A stretch of 35,622 bases of DNA from Phycisphaerales bacterium UBA3190 (GCA_002364005.1 DEXG01000039.1:2627-38248); one strand, 5' to 3'; shown: positions 15,438 to 23,003, numbered from the stretch's first letter. The notes: generated by a model not told the origin, from the letters alone. Numbers and translations are program-made.

Positions 15438-15962
15438 TCATGCGCCCGGCCCCACTCCTTTTTGCTTTGGTGGTTCGTTCGAGTACGCGCCGAAGTCGAT
15501 GGCGACCCAGCGCAGGCGGCGCGTGTCGAACATCAGGTTTTCCAGGTGCTGATCGAGGTCGCTGTAGCCGAGCTTCTTGAGCCGATCGATGGTGTCCCAG
15601 AAGTGCTGGGGCATGCTGTCGAAGCTGATCGTGCCGTCGTCGTACATCGCTTCGCAGGTCTCGCCGTCGATCTGCTCGGTGAAGTAGCCGTAGCGCGGCG
15701 TAGTGCGATCGGGAAGCCAGACGCGGACCAGCTCGCCGACCTCGGGCGCGAGACCGTGTCGCCGGTACCGGAGCTGCGAGCGGCGGGCGGCGCATGCCTG
15801 CCCCAGCGAGCGGTAGACCTTGAGCCCCCAGGGCAGCTGGCGGTCGTCGGCGAAGGGCTCCCAGGTCGTGAAGCGCACATCAGGTATGAAGATGCACTCG
15901 GCCCCTGAAATACCGGACGCGAGCTGCGACTTGGTCAGCTGGATGGACAGGGCGATCCTCAC
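15438..15962 (-). CDS. Minimal protein-kinase-like protein
   Basis: A 174-aa protein with the order of motifs of a kinase. WGLKVY (K48) resembles the strand with the ATP-binding lysine. A helix with GLAPEVGELV (70-79) leads to the hinge-like YGYFTEQIDGE (91-101). Then come D137 and N142 in DQHLEN, spaced like the catalytic Asp and Asn of DLKPEN, and IDFG (155-158), the metal-binding motif. The C-terminal lobe is almost missing: only 16 residues follow DFG. Similar short kinase or phosphotransferase-like proteins exist, but I cannot name a family. Start GTG 15962 overlaps the previous stop (GTGA). It could phosphorylate a host protein or be a pseudokinase. Confidence 0.55.
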   Translation of the reverse strand: MRIALSIQLTKSQLASGISGAECIFIPDVRFTTWEPFADDRQLPWGLKVYRSLGQACAARRSQLRYRRHGLAPEVGELVRVWLPDRTTPRYGYFTEQIDGETCEAMYDDGTISFDSMPQHFWDTIDRLKKLGYSDLDQHLENLMFDTRRLRWVAIDFGAYSNEPPKQKGVGPGA

Positions 15963-16465
15963 GCGGGCACCGCCTGGCGACGCTTGGGCGGGGAGTTGTC
16001 GTCCCAGACGCCGTCCTGCTCGATGCCGCTGAGATCCTCGGGCCAGCCCAGCAGAGAGAAGTCGAGGATCGCCACGCGATAGACGGTGCGCGGGGTGCCG
16101 TGGTAGCCCGTCGCCTTGTTGCCGCCGTTGTTGCGGAACCCGATTTGCTCGAGCACGCCCGCGTTGACCATCGCGCGGAACATCCCGCCCGTCAGACGCA
16201 TGTCCAGGTCGGGCTCGAACTGCGGCTGCTGGGCCGCATGGTGCGAGAAATCGACCGCCTGGAACTCGTGACCGACGCCGTGGCTCCGTATGTAGTCCCA
16301 GAGCAGCCAGCGCACCTTGAGCACCTTGCGGTTGCGCTGCGGTGAGTGTGTGTTGGGCGAGCTGGTTGACTCGATCACGGTGTCGCCCGTGTCGTGGACG
16401 CGCTGGATCTTGGGCAGCTCGTCGAGATCCGCGAACCGCATCTGGTCGTCGTTGTTTCGTCCCAT
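15959..16465 (-). CDS. Hypothetical early phage protein
   Basis: A 168-aa protein of unknown function. A helical segment (about 48-65, VLKVRWLLWDYIRSHG) is followed by an AVDFSHH stretch and a GGMFRAMVNAGVLEQIGFRNNG segment that looks like a winged-helix or replication-initiator-type DNA-binding unit. The C-tail is polar and basic. No catalytic motif is visible. ATG 16465 starts 49 bases after the preceding gene; its stop overlaps the kinase-like gene's GTG start, so the two proteins are translated in step. Confidence 0.6.
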   Translation of the reverse strand: MGRNNDDQMRFADLDELPKIQRVHDTGDTVIESTSSPNTHSPQRNRKVLKVRWLLWDYIRSHGVGHEFQAVDFSHHAAQQPQFEPDLDMRLTGGMFRAMVNAGVLEQIGFRNNGGNKATGYHGTPRTVYRVAILDFSLLGWPEDLSGIEQDGVWDDNSPPKRRQAVPA

Positions 16466-16513
16466 CGCGTGCCTCCATGCACTCGGGGGTGGGTTGGGTG
16501 GTCAGCCGATCCA

Positions 16514-17110
16514 TCAGCTGGCCCTTCTTGCTCGTTGTCTGGCAGTGCGCGGGATAGTGAAGCTGCGGGGCTCGATGCCGCGGGCTGCGAACTCGCGTCC
16601 CACGAAGGCGCGCAGGCACTCGATGACTCGGTAGACGGTGGGCGCGTCGCATTGCTCGATCGACTCGGGCTGGTGCTCCATGAAGCCAGCGCCCGATTTG
16701 CCCTGGTCGCAGTCGTACACATGCTCGACGACATACCGCTCAAGCCCGCTGTTGAACTTGCTGGGGATCTCGGCGACGGCCTCGTCGATGATCTCACGGG
16801 CCTTGTGGCGTTGGCGTTGGGCTTTGTCGGCGACAGCCGACTCCCACGACCTGTGCGCCTTGGGCGGGCGTAGGGGCTTGCCACGATCGCGTGCGACGGG
16901 CTCGGCGAAGCTCATGATCAGCCCCATCTGCTCGCTGGTGTTGCGGGGGTGCTTGATGCTGGGTCGCTGGGTCTTGGGATCGAGCGGGCACCCGCAGTGC
17001 AGCATGACCATATAGCGTTGCTGAGCATTCCAGCCCGCGGCGCTGCAGGCCATGATGACGCACTGACGCTGCCGGTGCGTCCATCCGGTTGGGTGGGAGC
17101 GATCACTCAT
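16514..17110 (-). CDS. Early phage protein, GemA (Mu gp16)-like candidate
   Basis: A 198-aa basic protein directly downstream of the MuB-like gene. The N-terminal 75 residues (QRQCVIMACSAAGWNAQQRY ... NTSEQMGLIMSF) loosely follow the GemA/DUF1018 layout: a helix, a short alanine/glycine-tryptophan turn, a second helix and a later helix beginning with Ser or Thr. GemA of Mu modulates host gene expression and supercoiling. The rest (80-198) is helical and Lys/Arg-rich with no motif I recognise. The family match is weak and rests partly on position. The start overlaps the MuB stop (ATGA). Confidence 0.5.
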   Translation of the reverse strand: MSDRSHPTGWTHRQRQCVIMACSAAGWNAQQRYMVMLHCGCPLDPKTQRPSIKHPRNTSEQMGLIMSFAEPVARDRGKPLRPPKAHRSWESAVADKAQRQRHKAREIIDEAVAEIPSKFNSGLERYVVEHVYDCDQGKSGAGFMEHQPESIEQCDAPTVYRVIECLRAFVGREFAARGIEPRSFTIPRTARQRARRAS

Positions 17111-18207
17111 GCCACCGCCACCTTGCGTGACGAGTCGGTCTTGTACTTGGTGCGCTGGAAGCCGTCGTAGCCCTCCATCTCCAGCAGCGCTGAGTTGATG
17201 TGCTTCTCAGTCAGTGCCTTGCCCCGATACGCGATGTTGGCATTGAGCATGAGGTAGGCGGCGCTGCGGAGCCCGCCCCATCCCAGCGTACTTGCCAGGT
17301 CTGCGACGCGGCTTGCACCGTCGATGGTGAGCTTGATGCCCATCTCTTTGGCGTAGGCGAAGATCTCGTCGACGGTGTAGATGGGGTTGCCGCTCTGGTT
17401 GGCCTCGACGGTGATGTTGTAGTGCATGGACAGCAGCGACTTCATCTGCCCGTGGAACTCGGTGAAGTCGTCGATGGTCTTGAGCATGTCATCGGTGCCG
17501 ACGAGCATGATCGGGCAGCCGGTGGCCTTGTGGATGTCACGCACCGCGTTCATGGCGTTCTTGTCCATGTAGTGCGCCTCGTCGAGCATGATGAGGCGGT
17601 CGGTGCCCTTGAGCAGCTTGATGATGTTCTGCATCAGCCGCTGCTTGGTATAGATATCAGCCAGGCCCAGGTCGCCCGCGATGCGGCGCAAGATCTGGCT
17701 GATGGTCTTGTCAGTTGAGTTCAGCTCGATGTGCACCGATCCGGCGATTCGCCCGGCGGCGATGTACGTGAGCACGGTTGATTTGCTCACGCCCGATGGG
17801 CCGACGATGGTGCCCATCGACTTGCGTTGGTAGACCTGGACGATCAGGCCGATCATCTTGTTGGCGACTTCGGTGCTCACGAACTTCGTGGGCATGCCGC
17901 CCAGGTTGGGGTCGGAGTTTTTGAGCCAGTTGTCGAGACGGCGGGCGAAGTTGCTGTCGTCGTGCTCGTAGTTGCCTTCCATGAAGCGACGCACCGCCTT
18001 GCGGGCGCACGCGATCTTCTTGTCGATTTGCTCGTAGGTCAGCCCCTGCTCGTCGCATCGGGCGTTGACGCATTGGCGCACATACTCGATCTGATCTTTG
18101 GTGAGGTCACCAGCGTTGGGCAGCATCCTTGCCTCCGTCGCTCGCGCGTCCTGCGCGGCTTTGTGAACGAGACTTTCGTCTCTCGGGTTGTGTTGATCAC
18201 GCGTCAT
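17107..18207 (-). CDS. MuB-like AAA+ ATPase, transposition target selector
   Basis: A 366-aa DNA-dependent ATPase. In Mu-type transposition, MuB forms ATP-dependent filaments on target DNA, recruits MuA and gives target immunity. An N-terminal helix-turn-helix (about 56-79) precedes the AAA+ core. Walker A is GPSGVSKST (136-144), which has a serine where most P-loops have glycine. Walker B is LIMLDEAH (205-212) and sensor 1 is LVGTDD (235-240). The C-terminal domain (about 278-345) is helical. It is longer than Mu B (312 aa). It overlaps the transposase stop (ATGA) and the next gene's start. Confidence 0.9.
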   Translation of the reverse strand: MTRDQHNPRDESLVHKAAQDARATEARMLPNAGDLTKDQIEYVRQCVNARCDEQGLTYEQIDKKIACARKAVRRFMEGNYEHDDSNFARRLDNWLKNSDPNLGGMPTKFVSTEVANKMIGLIVQVYQRKSMGTIVGPSGVSKSTVLTYIAAGRIAGSVHIELNSTDKTISQILRRIAGDLGLADIYTKQRLMQNIIKLLKGTDRLIMLDEAHYMDKNAMNAVRDIHKATGCPIMLVGTDDMLKTIDDFTEFHGQMKSLLSMHYNITVEANQSGNPIYTVDEIFAYAKEMGIKLTIDGASRVADLASTLGWGGLRSAAYLMLNANIAYRGKALTEKHINSALLEMEGYDGFQRTKYKTDSSRKVAVA

Positions 18208-20459
18208 GTCAGGTGATCCAAGATTCTCGATGGCTCGAACTGGTCGTCATGACCAAGGTCAGAGAAATCGGCGGTGCGGGTTTGTGAGAGATCGTCGAGC
18301 TGGTCGCTCTCGCCCAGGCCGTCGAGACCGGCGGCGATGATCGAGCGGGGCTCGAAGTCGTCGTCGCCTTCGTCCTGGGCGAGGTAGAGATCGCGGGCGG
18401 CGTCGATGATCGAGCGGCGGTCGTCGGGATCAACGAACTCCTCCGCGCCGACGGCCTTGCGTTGCTGCTGCTTTTGGATCTCGTCGGGGTCGGCGTCGAT
18501 GCGGGGGCGTACTAGGCGCAGGTTGGGCATGTCGTTCGGATCGCGGGTTCGATCGAACTCTGCCTGGCGTGCCTTGGTCTCGCCGATCTCACGCTCCCGC
18601 GCGGCATCGCTGTGCAGCTCGGCATCGCTCAGCGATCCGGTAACCACATCGATCTTCTGTTTGAGCCGCTGCTTGGCTGCCTTGCGTTTGGCAAAGCCCG
18701 CCTTGAGATCGTCGCGTTTGATCCGGTCAGTTGCCAGGCCGCCGTATCGGCCGTTCTGCATCGCGGTGCACAGGTGCTTGAAGTCGCTGCTCCAGATGTT
18801 GACCTGGCCCATGTCGTCTGGGTCGAAGCTGACGAACACACGCTCGTCAGTGCCGACGAGCGGCTCCAGGGCGGGCTCCAACTCGCCGTAACGCACGGTG
18901 CCGCCGCCGACTCGGAGCGAGACGCCCCACTTGTGCACCTTGAGCGGGTTGCTCCAGACATCTTCGAGCATGATCAGCTTGTCGCGTTCGGTCGCCCTCA
19001 TTGTTGGCAGGTAGCGGGTATAGAACTCGATGGGGCTGAGGCGTTCCATCGTGTCCGGGTCGCGCAGGTCGTCGATACGGTGCTCGCTGCGGCAGTTGTA
19101 CCAGCTGGCGTATTCTTCGAACTTCTCGCGCACCTCGTCGAGCGTCGGGAGGTTCATCACATCCTTCTGCGTCGCCTGGTGATCGAGCTTGTCGATCATG
19201 CCAGGGCGGTACCCCGCGTAGCTCTTGAACTCTTTGTCGAACTCGCCGTGCATGGTGCCGAAGAACCGCTCGATGCGTGCCTTGCCGTTGTGGTTGTAGG
19301 CGCGGGCGAAGTGGGGCTCGATGCCGAGCATGCAGAGCAGGCCGGTGGATGCTTGTTCGGCCTGCTCTTGCTCGTCACGACTCGCCTTGCGTCGATCGGC
19401 CTTGGTCATGCCGGTGAGCGAGCGTGCCATGAAGTCCTTGCCGTTATCGAGCCAGACGATCTCGGGCACGCTGATGCCATCGGTCTTGAGCGCGTTCATC
19501 AGTGCAGCGCGGATGCTGAACTGATTGCCCTCTTCAACGATCTGCCAGCCAACGAGCAGGCGGGTGCGGCGGTCCATCCAGGCGGTCAGCACCGGGCGCG
19601 TACGCACCCACTTGTCACCCTTGATCACGCGGCAATGGATGTCGAGCGTGCAGTTGTCCGATTCCCAGCACTGGCCCGCGTCCCAGGCGTTGGGGTCTTG
19701 CTCCATCGGTGCCAGGAACTGGCGGCTCCAAGCATCGCGTCCCTCACGCTTGAGTGTGCACATGGATGGGTCCAGCTTTTCGCGCTTGAGCTGCTTGATT
19801 CTCGACAAGCTCGGCCACGCCCATCCCTCTTGCTCGGCCATGCCGCGCACGGTGCGCCAGCACTTGGCGATCGACCATTGCTGGGGCGTGAGGTAGAGGT
19901 CGCAGAAGGCCAGCCATGCCGCATCAGATACCGCGTTGGCGTCGCCGCCTGGTCGGCCTCGGCGATCGATCAGGGCGTACACAAGGCCGTCATGATCGTC
20001 AGTGCAAGGGCAGGTCTTGTCCATCTCAAACAGACGGGATCGCCCTGGGCATCGGCCGTGCAGCGACTTCTGGGTCTCGATGAACGGCTTGATTGATTTG
20101 GCATCGGTCGCGTGATCGGCTTTGAACTTTCTGAATGCCCGCAGGATCATTGCGTCTGCCTGGGCGCGTTTGAGCTTGGCAACGCTGGTAGTCTTGAGCA
20201 GCTCTTGCAGCTTCGACTTGCCCTGGTCGTCGGTCTCGACGGCACGGCGGCGCAGACGAGGCGAATAGATGGTATGGATGTGCCATTTGTGGGCACCGTT
20301 GACGAGCATCTTCTTCGCCTGGCCTTGCTCGCTCAGCTGGGAGCAGAGACGGCGCAGCGTTCCCTCTGTCTTGCCGAGCAGCTCGGCGGCCTCGTCGATG
20401 GGCACCCATTGCCGCTCGGCGCTCTGTGCCGCGTCGTGATGGATCGGGTAGGCGCTCAT
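18204..20459 (-). CDS. MuA-type DDE transposase
   Basis: A 751-aa transposase that cuts the phage ends and joins them to target DNA, driving both integration and replication. An N-terminal HTH (about 16-45) and further helices bind the ends. The RNase H-like core has D268 (ESDNC), D338 (WLDNG) and E397 (RIERFF), close to the D269/D336/E392 of Mu A. A beta-barrel region (about 495-560) and a basic helix (588-602) follow. The tail (640-751) is acidic and overlaps the MuB start, matching the MuB-contacting role of the Mu A tail. CPC at 150-152 is an unusual cysteine pair. It is longer than Mu A (663 aa), mainly at the C-terminus. Confidence 0.92.
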   Translation of the reverse strand: MSAYPIHHDAAQSAERQWVPIDEAAELLGKTEGTLRRLCSQLSEQGQAKKMLVNGAHKWHIHTIYSPRLRRRAVETDDQGKSKLQELLKTTSVAKLKRAQADAMILRAFRKFKADHATDAKSIKPFIETQKSLHGRCPGRSRLFEMDKTCPCTDDHDGLVYALIDRRGRPGGDANAVSDAAWLAFCDLYLTPQQWSIAKCWRTVRGMAEQEGWAWPSLSRIKQLKREKLDPSMCTLKREGRDAWSRQFLAPMEQDPNAWDAGQCWESDNCTLDIHCRVIKGDKWVRTRPVLTAWMDRRTRLLVGWQIVEEGNQFSIRAALMNALKTDGISVPEIVWLDNGKDFMARSLTGMTKADRRKASRDEQEQAEQASTGLLCMLGIEPHFARAYNHNGKARIERFFGTMHGEFDKEFKSYAGYRPGMIDKLDHQATQKDVMNLPTLDEVREKFEEYASWYNCRSEHRIDDLRDPDTMERLSPIEFYTRYLPTMRATERDKLIMLEDVWSNPLKVHKWGVSLRVGGGTVRYGELEPALEPLVGTDERVFVSFDPDDMGQVNIWSSDFKHLCTAMQNGRYGGLATDRIKRDDLKAGFAKRKAAKQRLKQKIDVVTGSLSDAELHSDAAREREIGETKARQAEFDRTRDPNDMPNLRLVRPRIDADPDEIQKQQQRKAVGAEEFVDPDDRRSIIDAARDLYLAQDEGDDDFEPRSIIAAGLDGLGESDQLDDLSQTRTADFSDLGHDDQFEPSRILDHLT

Positions 20460-20863
20460 GCGGCAGTGGTGGTCTGCTCGGCGACACGATCAACCATCGC
20501 GCGGCGTTCATCGAGAACATGCTGCATGAAGTCGTGCCGGAGACGGGCACGGTGTTGCCACCTGCTGACATAGAAGCCCGGCTCACCATTGAGCGACCCG
20601 ACGCATGTATCGATGATCTTCAAGTGTGTGAGCGTGCCCACGATGGCCATGAGCCGATCGTCGGCGATGCTGGGGGCGACCGATGCCAGCTTGACCAGGT
20701 GCTCCCATGAGCAGAACCACGAGACGGCGTCGGGACCGGGGCGGCAGCTGTCGAGCATGCCCAGCACGATGCATTCGTTTTGCGACAGCTCTTTATAGGT
20801 GCTGCTCTTGACTGAGTCGGTCAGGGGCGTGAGCTTCGGTTTTTCTTCGCTGGCCATTTGCAT
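20456..20863 (-). CDS. Hypothetical protein upstream of the transposase
   Basis: A 135-aa protein. The central part (about 30-110) is helical with an LGMLDSCRPGPDAVSWFCSWEHLVKLA stretch and looks like a winged-helix DNA-binding domain of the replication-protein type: helices, then KIIDTCVGSLNGEPGFYVSRWQ as two strands. ATG 20863 is chosen because AAGGAG lies about 8 bases upstream; an upstream GTG would overlap the previous gene. Its stop overlaps the transposase start (ATGA), so it is made in a fixed ratio with it. It may assist transposition or regulation. Confidence 0.6.
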   Translation of the reverse strand: MQMASEEKPKLTPLTDSVKSSTYKELSQNECIVLGMLDSCRPGPDAVSWFCSWEHLVKLASVAPSIADDRLMAIVGTLTHLKIIDTCVGSLNGEPGFYVSRWQHRARLRHDFMQHVLDERRAMVDRVAEQTTTAA

Positions 20864-20873
20864 GGGGGGCTCC

Positions 20874-21392
20874 TTATGCGACGGCGTCGACACTGGGGAC
20901 GCGGGGTGCGATGGGGTGCTGCACGCGCCGGTAGGCGATGGCAGCGTTGGTGGCTTGGGGGTTGGCGTAGAGCTTCTCGCGCACGATCAGCAGGGAGTTG
21001 ATCGCCTCGTCGATGAGCTGTGCGCGTTCGGCGCGCTGATCGTCGGTGGTGGGCTTCGTCCCATACTCGCTCATGACCTGCGAGCACGCGCGGACCATCA
21101 GGCACTCGGCCTGCGCCTTGGTCAGGTTGCTCTTGCCTGCGCGAAGGAGCGTGAAGCTATTCATGCCGGTGAGCATGGCGATGATGTCCAGGTCGTGGGT
21201 GAGCCGCCAGGCGGCGCGGACAACCTCGGGGCTGAGTATGCGCTTGCCGTTGATGATGCGAGAGATTGTGGGCTCGCTGATCTGGGCTTCGGTGGCGAGG
21301 TCCAACTGGCTGATCTCGTTGCGTTCCAAGACTCTGGCGAGCATCTCGTTGTGTGCGGTCATGATGGGCATGTCTCCATTGTGTTCTGACAT
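20874..21392 (-). CDS. XRE-type regulator, Ner-like candidate
   Basis: A 172-aa protein with a clear helix-turn-helix at residues 28-50 (SQLDLATEAQISEPTISRIING) of the XRE/Cro type. The C-terminal half is helical (about 85-150). As the first gene of the leftward early operon it occupies the place of Mu ner, which dampens early transcription, although it is much longer than Ner (75 aa). It probably binds the repeated GCCGTCCG motifs just upstream. The ATG at 21392 has a short GAGG-like site. The stop is followed 10 bases later by the next start. Confidence 0.75.
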   Translation of the reverse strand: MSEHNGDMPIMTAHNEMLARVLERNEISQLDLATEAQISEPTISRIINGKRILSPEVVRAAWRLTHDLDIIAMLTGMNSFTLLRAGKSNLTKAQAECLMVRACSQVMSEYGTKPTTDDQRAERAQLIDEAINSLLIVREKLYANPQATNAAIAYRRVQHPIAPRVPSVDAVA

Positions 21393-21438
21393 GGCCTCGT
21401 GCCCCTAGAAACTACAGGTCGTGTTTCTTTCACGCCTC

Positions 21439-21584
21439 GCCGTCCGTTGGCGGGCATCATGATCTGTTGACCCCGGACGGCGACGGGTCGTGCTCTCATG
21501 TAGCGCATCAGCGATGGCGAGTGAGAGGGGGGGACTCGCGATAGAGCTTCAGTAGCTGAGCACTCGGCGAGGCCGTCCGGGGTC
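21439..21584. promoter_or_regulatory. Control region with GCCGTCCG repeats
   Basis: The 242 bases between the two XRE genes hold no gene. GCCGTCCG occurs at 21439-21446 and 21572-21579 and, inverted, at 21474-21481. The last two are part of a 13-base perfect inverted repeat (21469-21481 with 21572-21584) about 90 bases apart. This is a likely binding array for the Ner-like regulator, the repressor or the transposase (an enhancer-like site as in Mu). I could not place a promoter with confidence. Confidence 0.5.
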
Positions 21585-21586
21585 GA

Positions 21587-21645
21587 AGCTCTGACTGGGC
21601 ATCTCTGCCCAGCTAGAGCTGGTGGAGTCTGCGGTCATGCCGCAG
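21587..21645. terminator. Two hairpins at the 3' end of the repressor gene
   Basis: CTGCGG/CCGCAG (21629-21634 with 21640-21645) encloses the repressor stop codon. The second hairpin joins AGCTCT/AGAGCT and CTGGGC/GCCCAG (21587-21600 with 21607-21620) with a 2-base internal loop. There is no T-run, so this may be a transcript-stabilising or attenuating structure between the repressor and the early operon. Confidence 0.45.
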
Positions 21646-21856
21646 CGGGTTGTTTCGATGGTTCAACTGGGAGGAGGTCCACCAAGCGGATTCCTAACAC
21701 ACGAGAAATTTTGACAAGATCGCTGAGCTTCGGAGATGACCTGCCGGTCTCAAAGCGATGGATGGTCTGAGCAGAGACCCCCACTCGTTCGGCAAGCAAC
21801 TCCTGCGTAAAACCCTTGGAATGGCGGATTTGGCGTAGTTTCAGTTGATCGTTCAT
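21635..21856 (-). CDS. Small XRE repressor (immunity candidate)
   Basis: A 73-aa protein that is nearly all one HTH_3 domain: a helix LRQIRHSKGFT, the turn-recognition pair QELLAERVGVSAQTIHRFETG (about 19-39), and closing helices up to LVDLL. Its short tail has no protease or oligomerisation domain, so it is Cro/Ner-sized rather than a full cI repressor. It is transcribed in the same direction as the early operon and lies just above it. A palindromic operator between it and the rightward genes would let it control both arms. It could be either the lysogenic repressor or a Cro-like switch. Confidence 0.8.
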   Translation of the reverse strand: MNDQLKLRQIRHSKGFTQELLAERVGVSAQTIHRFETGRSSPKLSDLVKISRVLGIRLVDLLPVEPSKQPAAA

Positions 21857-21869
21857 CTGGTGGTCATCC

Positions 21870-21896
21870 GTATGCGAGTGTATACACCCTCGTATG
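21870..21896. promoter_or_regulatory. Palindromic operator in the divergent control region
   Basis: A hyphenated dyad centred on GTGTATACAC, with flanks ATGCGA on the left and CTCGTAT on the right. CGTATG also repeats directly at 21869 and 21891, two helical turns apart. It overlaps a TATACA -10-like box for the leftward repressor and lies 74 bases before the first rightward gene, so it is the likely site of repressor autoregulation and of the early/late switch. Confidence 0.6.
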
Positions 21897-21969
21897 TGAT
21901 TCGATTGAACACCGTCCGTTTCACACTGTCAAGTGGAACACGGGTATTTCTTGTCAAAATTGTTTAGCG

Positions 21970-22410
21970 ATGGCCAAGAAGAGCAAGCAAACCGAGTCGG
22001 CATCACGCAAGGGGAAGGTGCCTGTCGGCTGGACACAGATCAGCTTTCAGGTTCCCAAGGGCATGGCCAAGCACTTCCGTGAGTTTGGTGCGAGTTCAGG
22101 TCATGGTGGAGGGAAGTTGTTGGGCACCGCAGCGATTGCATTCATCAACTCCCTAGAGCGTGGCGACCGCAAGCTGCTGATGAAGTATGTCAAAGACAAG
22201 ACCTGGATTGATCCAGATGAGCTTGAGCCGGAGCGAGTCAACGCGCTGGTACGCATGATTCTGAAGGAAGACGGCGACCGAGCAGTTCCCGTCATCGAAC
22301 CACAGTGGTATGTTGATAAGATCTTGGACCCCGAGCTGACGCCCGAGCCGGGCAAGAAGGCGTCCGACCGGGCGAAGCGTGGCGATGATGGCCACAGGAA
22401 CAGCGGGTGA
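21970..22410 (+). CDS. Possible ribbon-helix-helix regulator, first rightward gene
   Basis: A 146-aa basic protein. Residues 22-62 read as a strand (TQISFQVP) followed by two helices (KGMAKHFREFG, KLLGTAAIAFINSLE), the order of a ribbon-helix-helix DNA-binding domain. A helical and acidic C-terminal part follows. As the first gene right of the immunity region it may be a late activator (the job of Mor or C in Mu) or an antirepressor, but it does not resemble Mor/C. No good ribosome site is seen before ATG 21970. The stop is followed at once by the next start. Confidence 0.6.
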   Translation: MAKKSKQTESASRKGKVPVGWTQISFQVPKGMAKHFREFGASSGHGGGKLLGTAAIAFINSLERGDRKLLMKYVKDKTWIDPDELEPERVNALVRMILKEDGDRAVPVIEPQWYVDKILDPELTPEPGKKASDRAKRGDDGHRNSG

Positions 22411-22872
22411 ATGATGGCGAAGTGGCGGGTAATCGGGGTGGACAGCGTGAGCGGCAAGGGTCGATCGGCGGAGGTCGATGCGGTCAGCGCCAAGGGCGCG
22501 CAGATGCTGGCCAACGACATGGGGATCATGGTCGAGCGGGTTGACCCGGCGATACCGGGTCAGGATGTGGATAAGAGCGAGCTGGCTGTTGAAGCTTCCC
22601 CAAAGAAAAAAAAGCAAGCCCCCGATATATACGAATCAGTGACGCTCAGAGCAAGTCCCAAGCGAAAGCATGTCCGATTTTTCGGGGTACCTGTCCCATA
22701 TTTTGGCGAATCAAAGCGTAAATACGATGAACGCGGGGTGAACACCATCGGCGAAATGGCGGCAGCGGTCTTTCTAGGTTTGCTCGCGTTCTCATGTATA
22801 AGCCCTGTCGTCTTTCTTTATATTCTGATTTTTATGGTTGTTTGGGGATCGGCGATTGTTCCTCCGCGTTGA
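22411..22872 (+). CDS. Hypothetical membrane protein
   Basis: A 153-aa protein. The first 50 residues (WRVIGVDSVSGKGRSAEVDA ... AQMLANDMGIMVERV) form a small alpha/beta unit like one I recall at the N-terminus of many planctomycete membrane proteins. A basic linker (64-70) follows, and the C-terminal 117-146 is strongly hydrophobic, probably a membrane hairpin. Two start codons (ATGATG) directly follow the previous stop. Function unknown; a lysis-related or superinfection-exclusion role is possible by position. Confidence 0.6.
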   Translation: MMAKWRVIGVDSVSGKGRSAEVDAVSAKGAQMLANDMGIMVERVDPAIPGQDVDKSELAVEASPKKKKQAPDIYESVTLRASPKRKHVRFFGVPVPYFGESKRKYDERGVNTIGEMAAAVFLGLLAFSCISPVVFLYILIFMVVWGSAIVPPR

Positions 22873-22897
22873 CGAATCGGCAGCGTCGGGGTACACT
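22869..22897 (+). promoter_or_regulatory. Sigma70-like promoter
   Basis: TTGACG (22869-22874), a 17-base spacer, and TACACT (22892-22897). It is the best -35/-10 pair seen in the prophage and overlaps the stop of the preceding gene. The transcription start would be near 22904. It probably drives the membrane/lysis and head genes. Confidence 0.65.
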
Positions 22898-22907
22898 GCA
22901 CGCGCTG

Positions 22908-22988
22908 ATGGAGTCGGGCGAGAGCCCGGCGGGTTGGACTCACCGCGACCGCGAGGTCGCAGCTCTGGCTGGGCGTTTCTGCATCTGA
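22908..22988 (+). CDS. Possible 26-residue leader peptide
   Basis: A short frame, MESGESPAGWTHRDREVAAL and six more residues. It starts about 4 bases after the predicted transcription start, so it would be translated without a normal ribosome site. Its TGA lies in the loop of a hairpin that overlaps the next gene's ribosome site, the geometry of translational control. SPAGWTHRDRE also resembles HPTGWTHRQRQ at the start of the GemA-like protein at 16,514. It may equally be a chance frame in a structured leader. Confidence 0.35.
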   Translation: MESGESPAGWTHRDREVAALAGRFCI

Positions 22989-22999
22989 CAAGGATGCAG
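22911..22999 (+). promoter_or_regulatory. Structured mRNA leader with three hairpins
   Basis: Hairpin 1 is CGGGC-GAGA-GCCCG (22915-22928), enclosed by GAGT/ACTC. Hairpin 2 is GCGACC-GCGA-GGTCGC (22945-22960). Both loops are GNRA tetraloops. Hairpin 3 has a 7-bp stem (22979-22985 with 22993-22999) whose loop and right arm contain AAGGA (22990-22994), the likely ribosome site of the gene at 23,004. Confidence 0.5.
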
Positions 23000-23003
23000 G
23001 GGC

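Noticed and set aside
15438..16652. One 404-codon minus-strand protein
   Set aside because: Only the last 174 codons look coding; the front part is an Arg/Pro/Gly-rich shadow of the 168-aa gene at 15959-16465. The GTGA overlap marks the real start.
18612..20096. Plus-strand frame of 494 codons opposite the transposase
   Set aside because: It covers the DDE core in antisense and shows no motif; the transposase is certain.
21587..22981. A 22-base near-repeat (AGCTCTGxCTGGGC.T.TCTGC) at 21587 and 22960
   Set aside because: 19 of 22 matches in a GC-rich 35-kb window is within what chance can give, and the surrounding sequences do not align.
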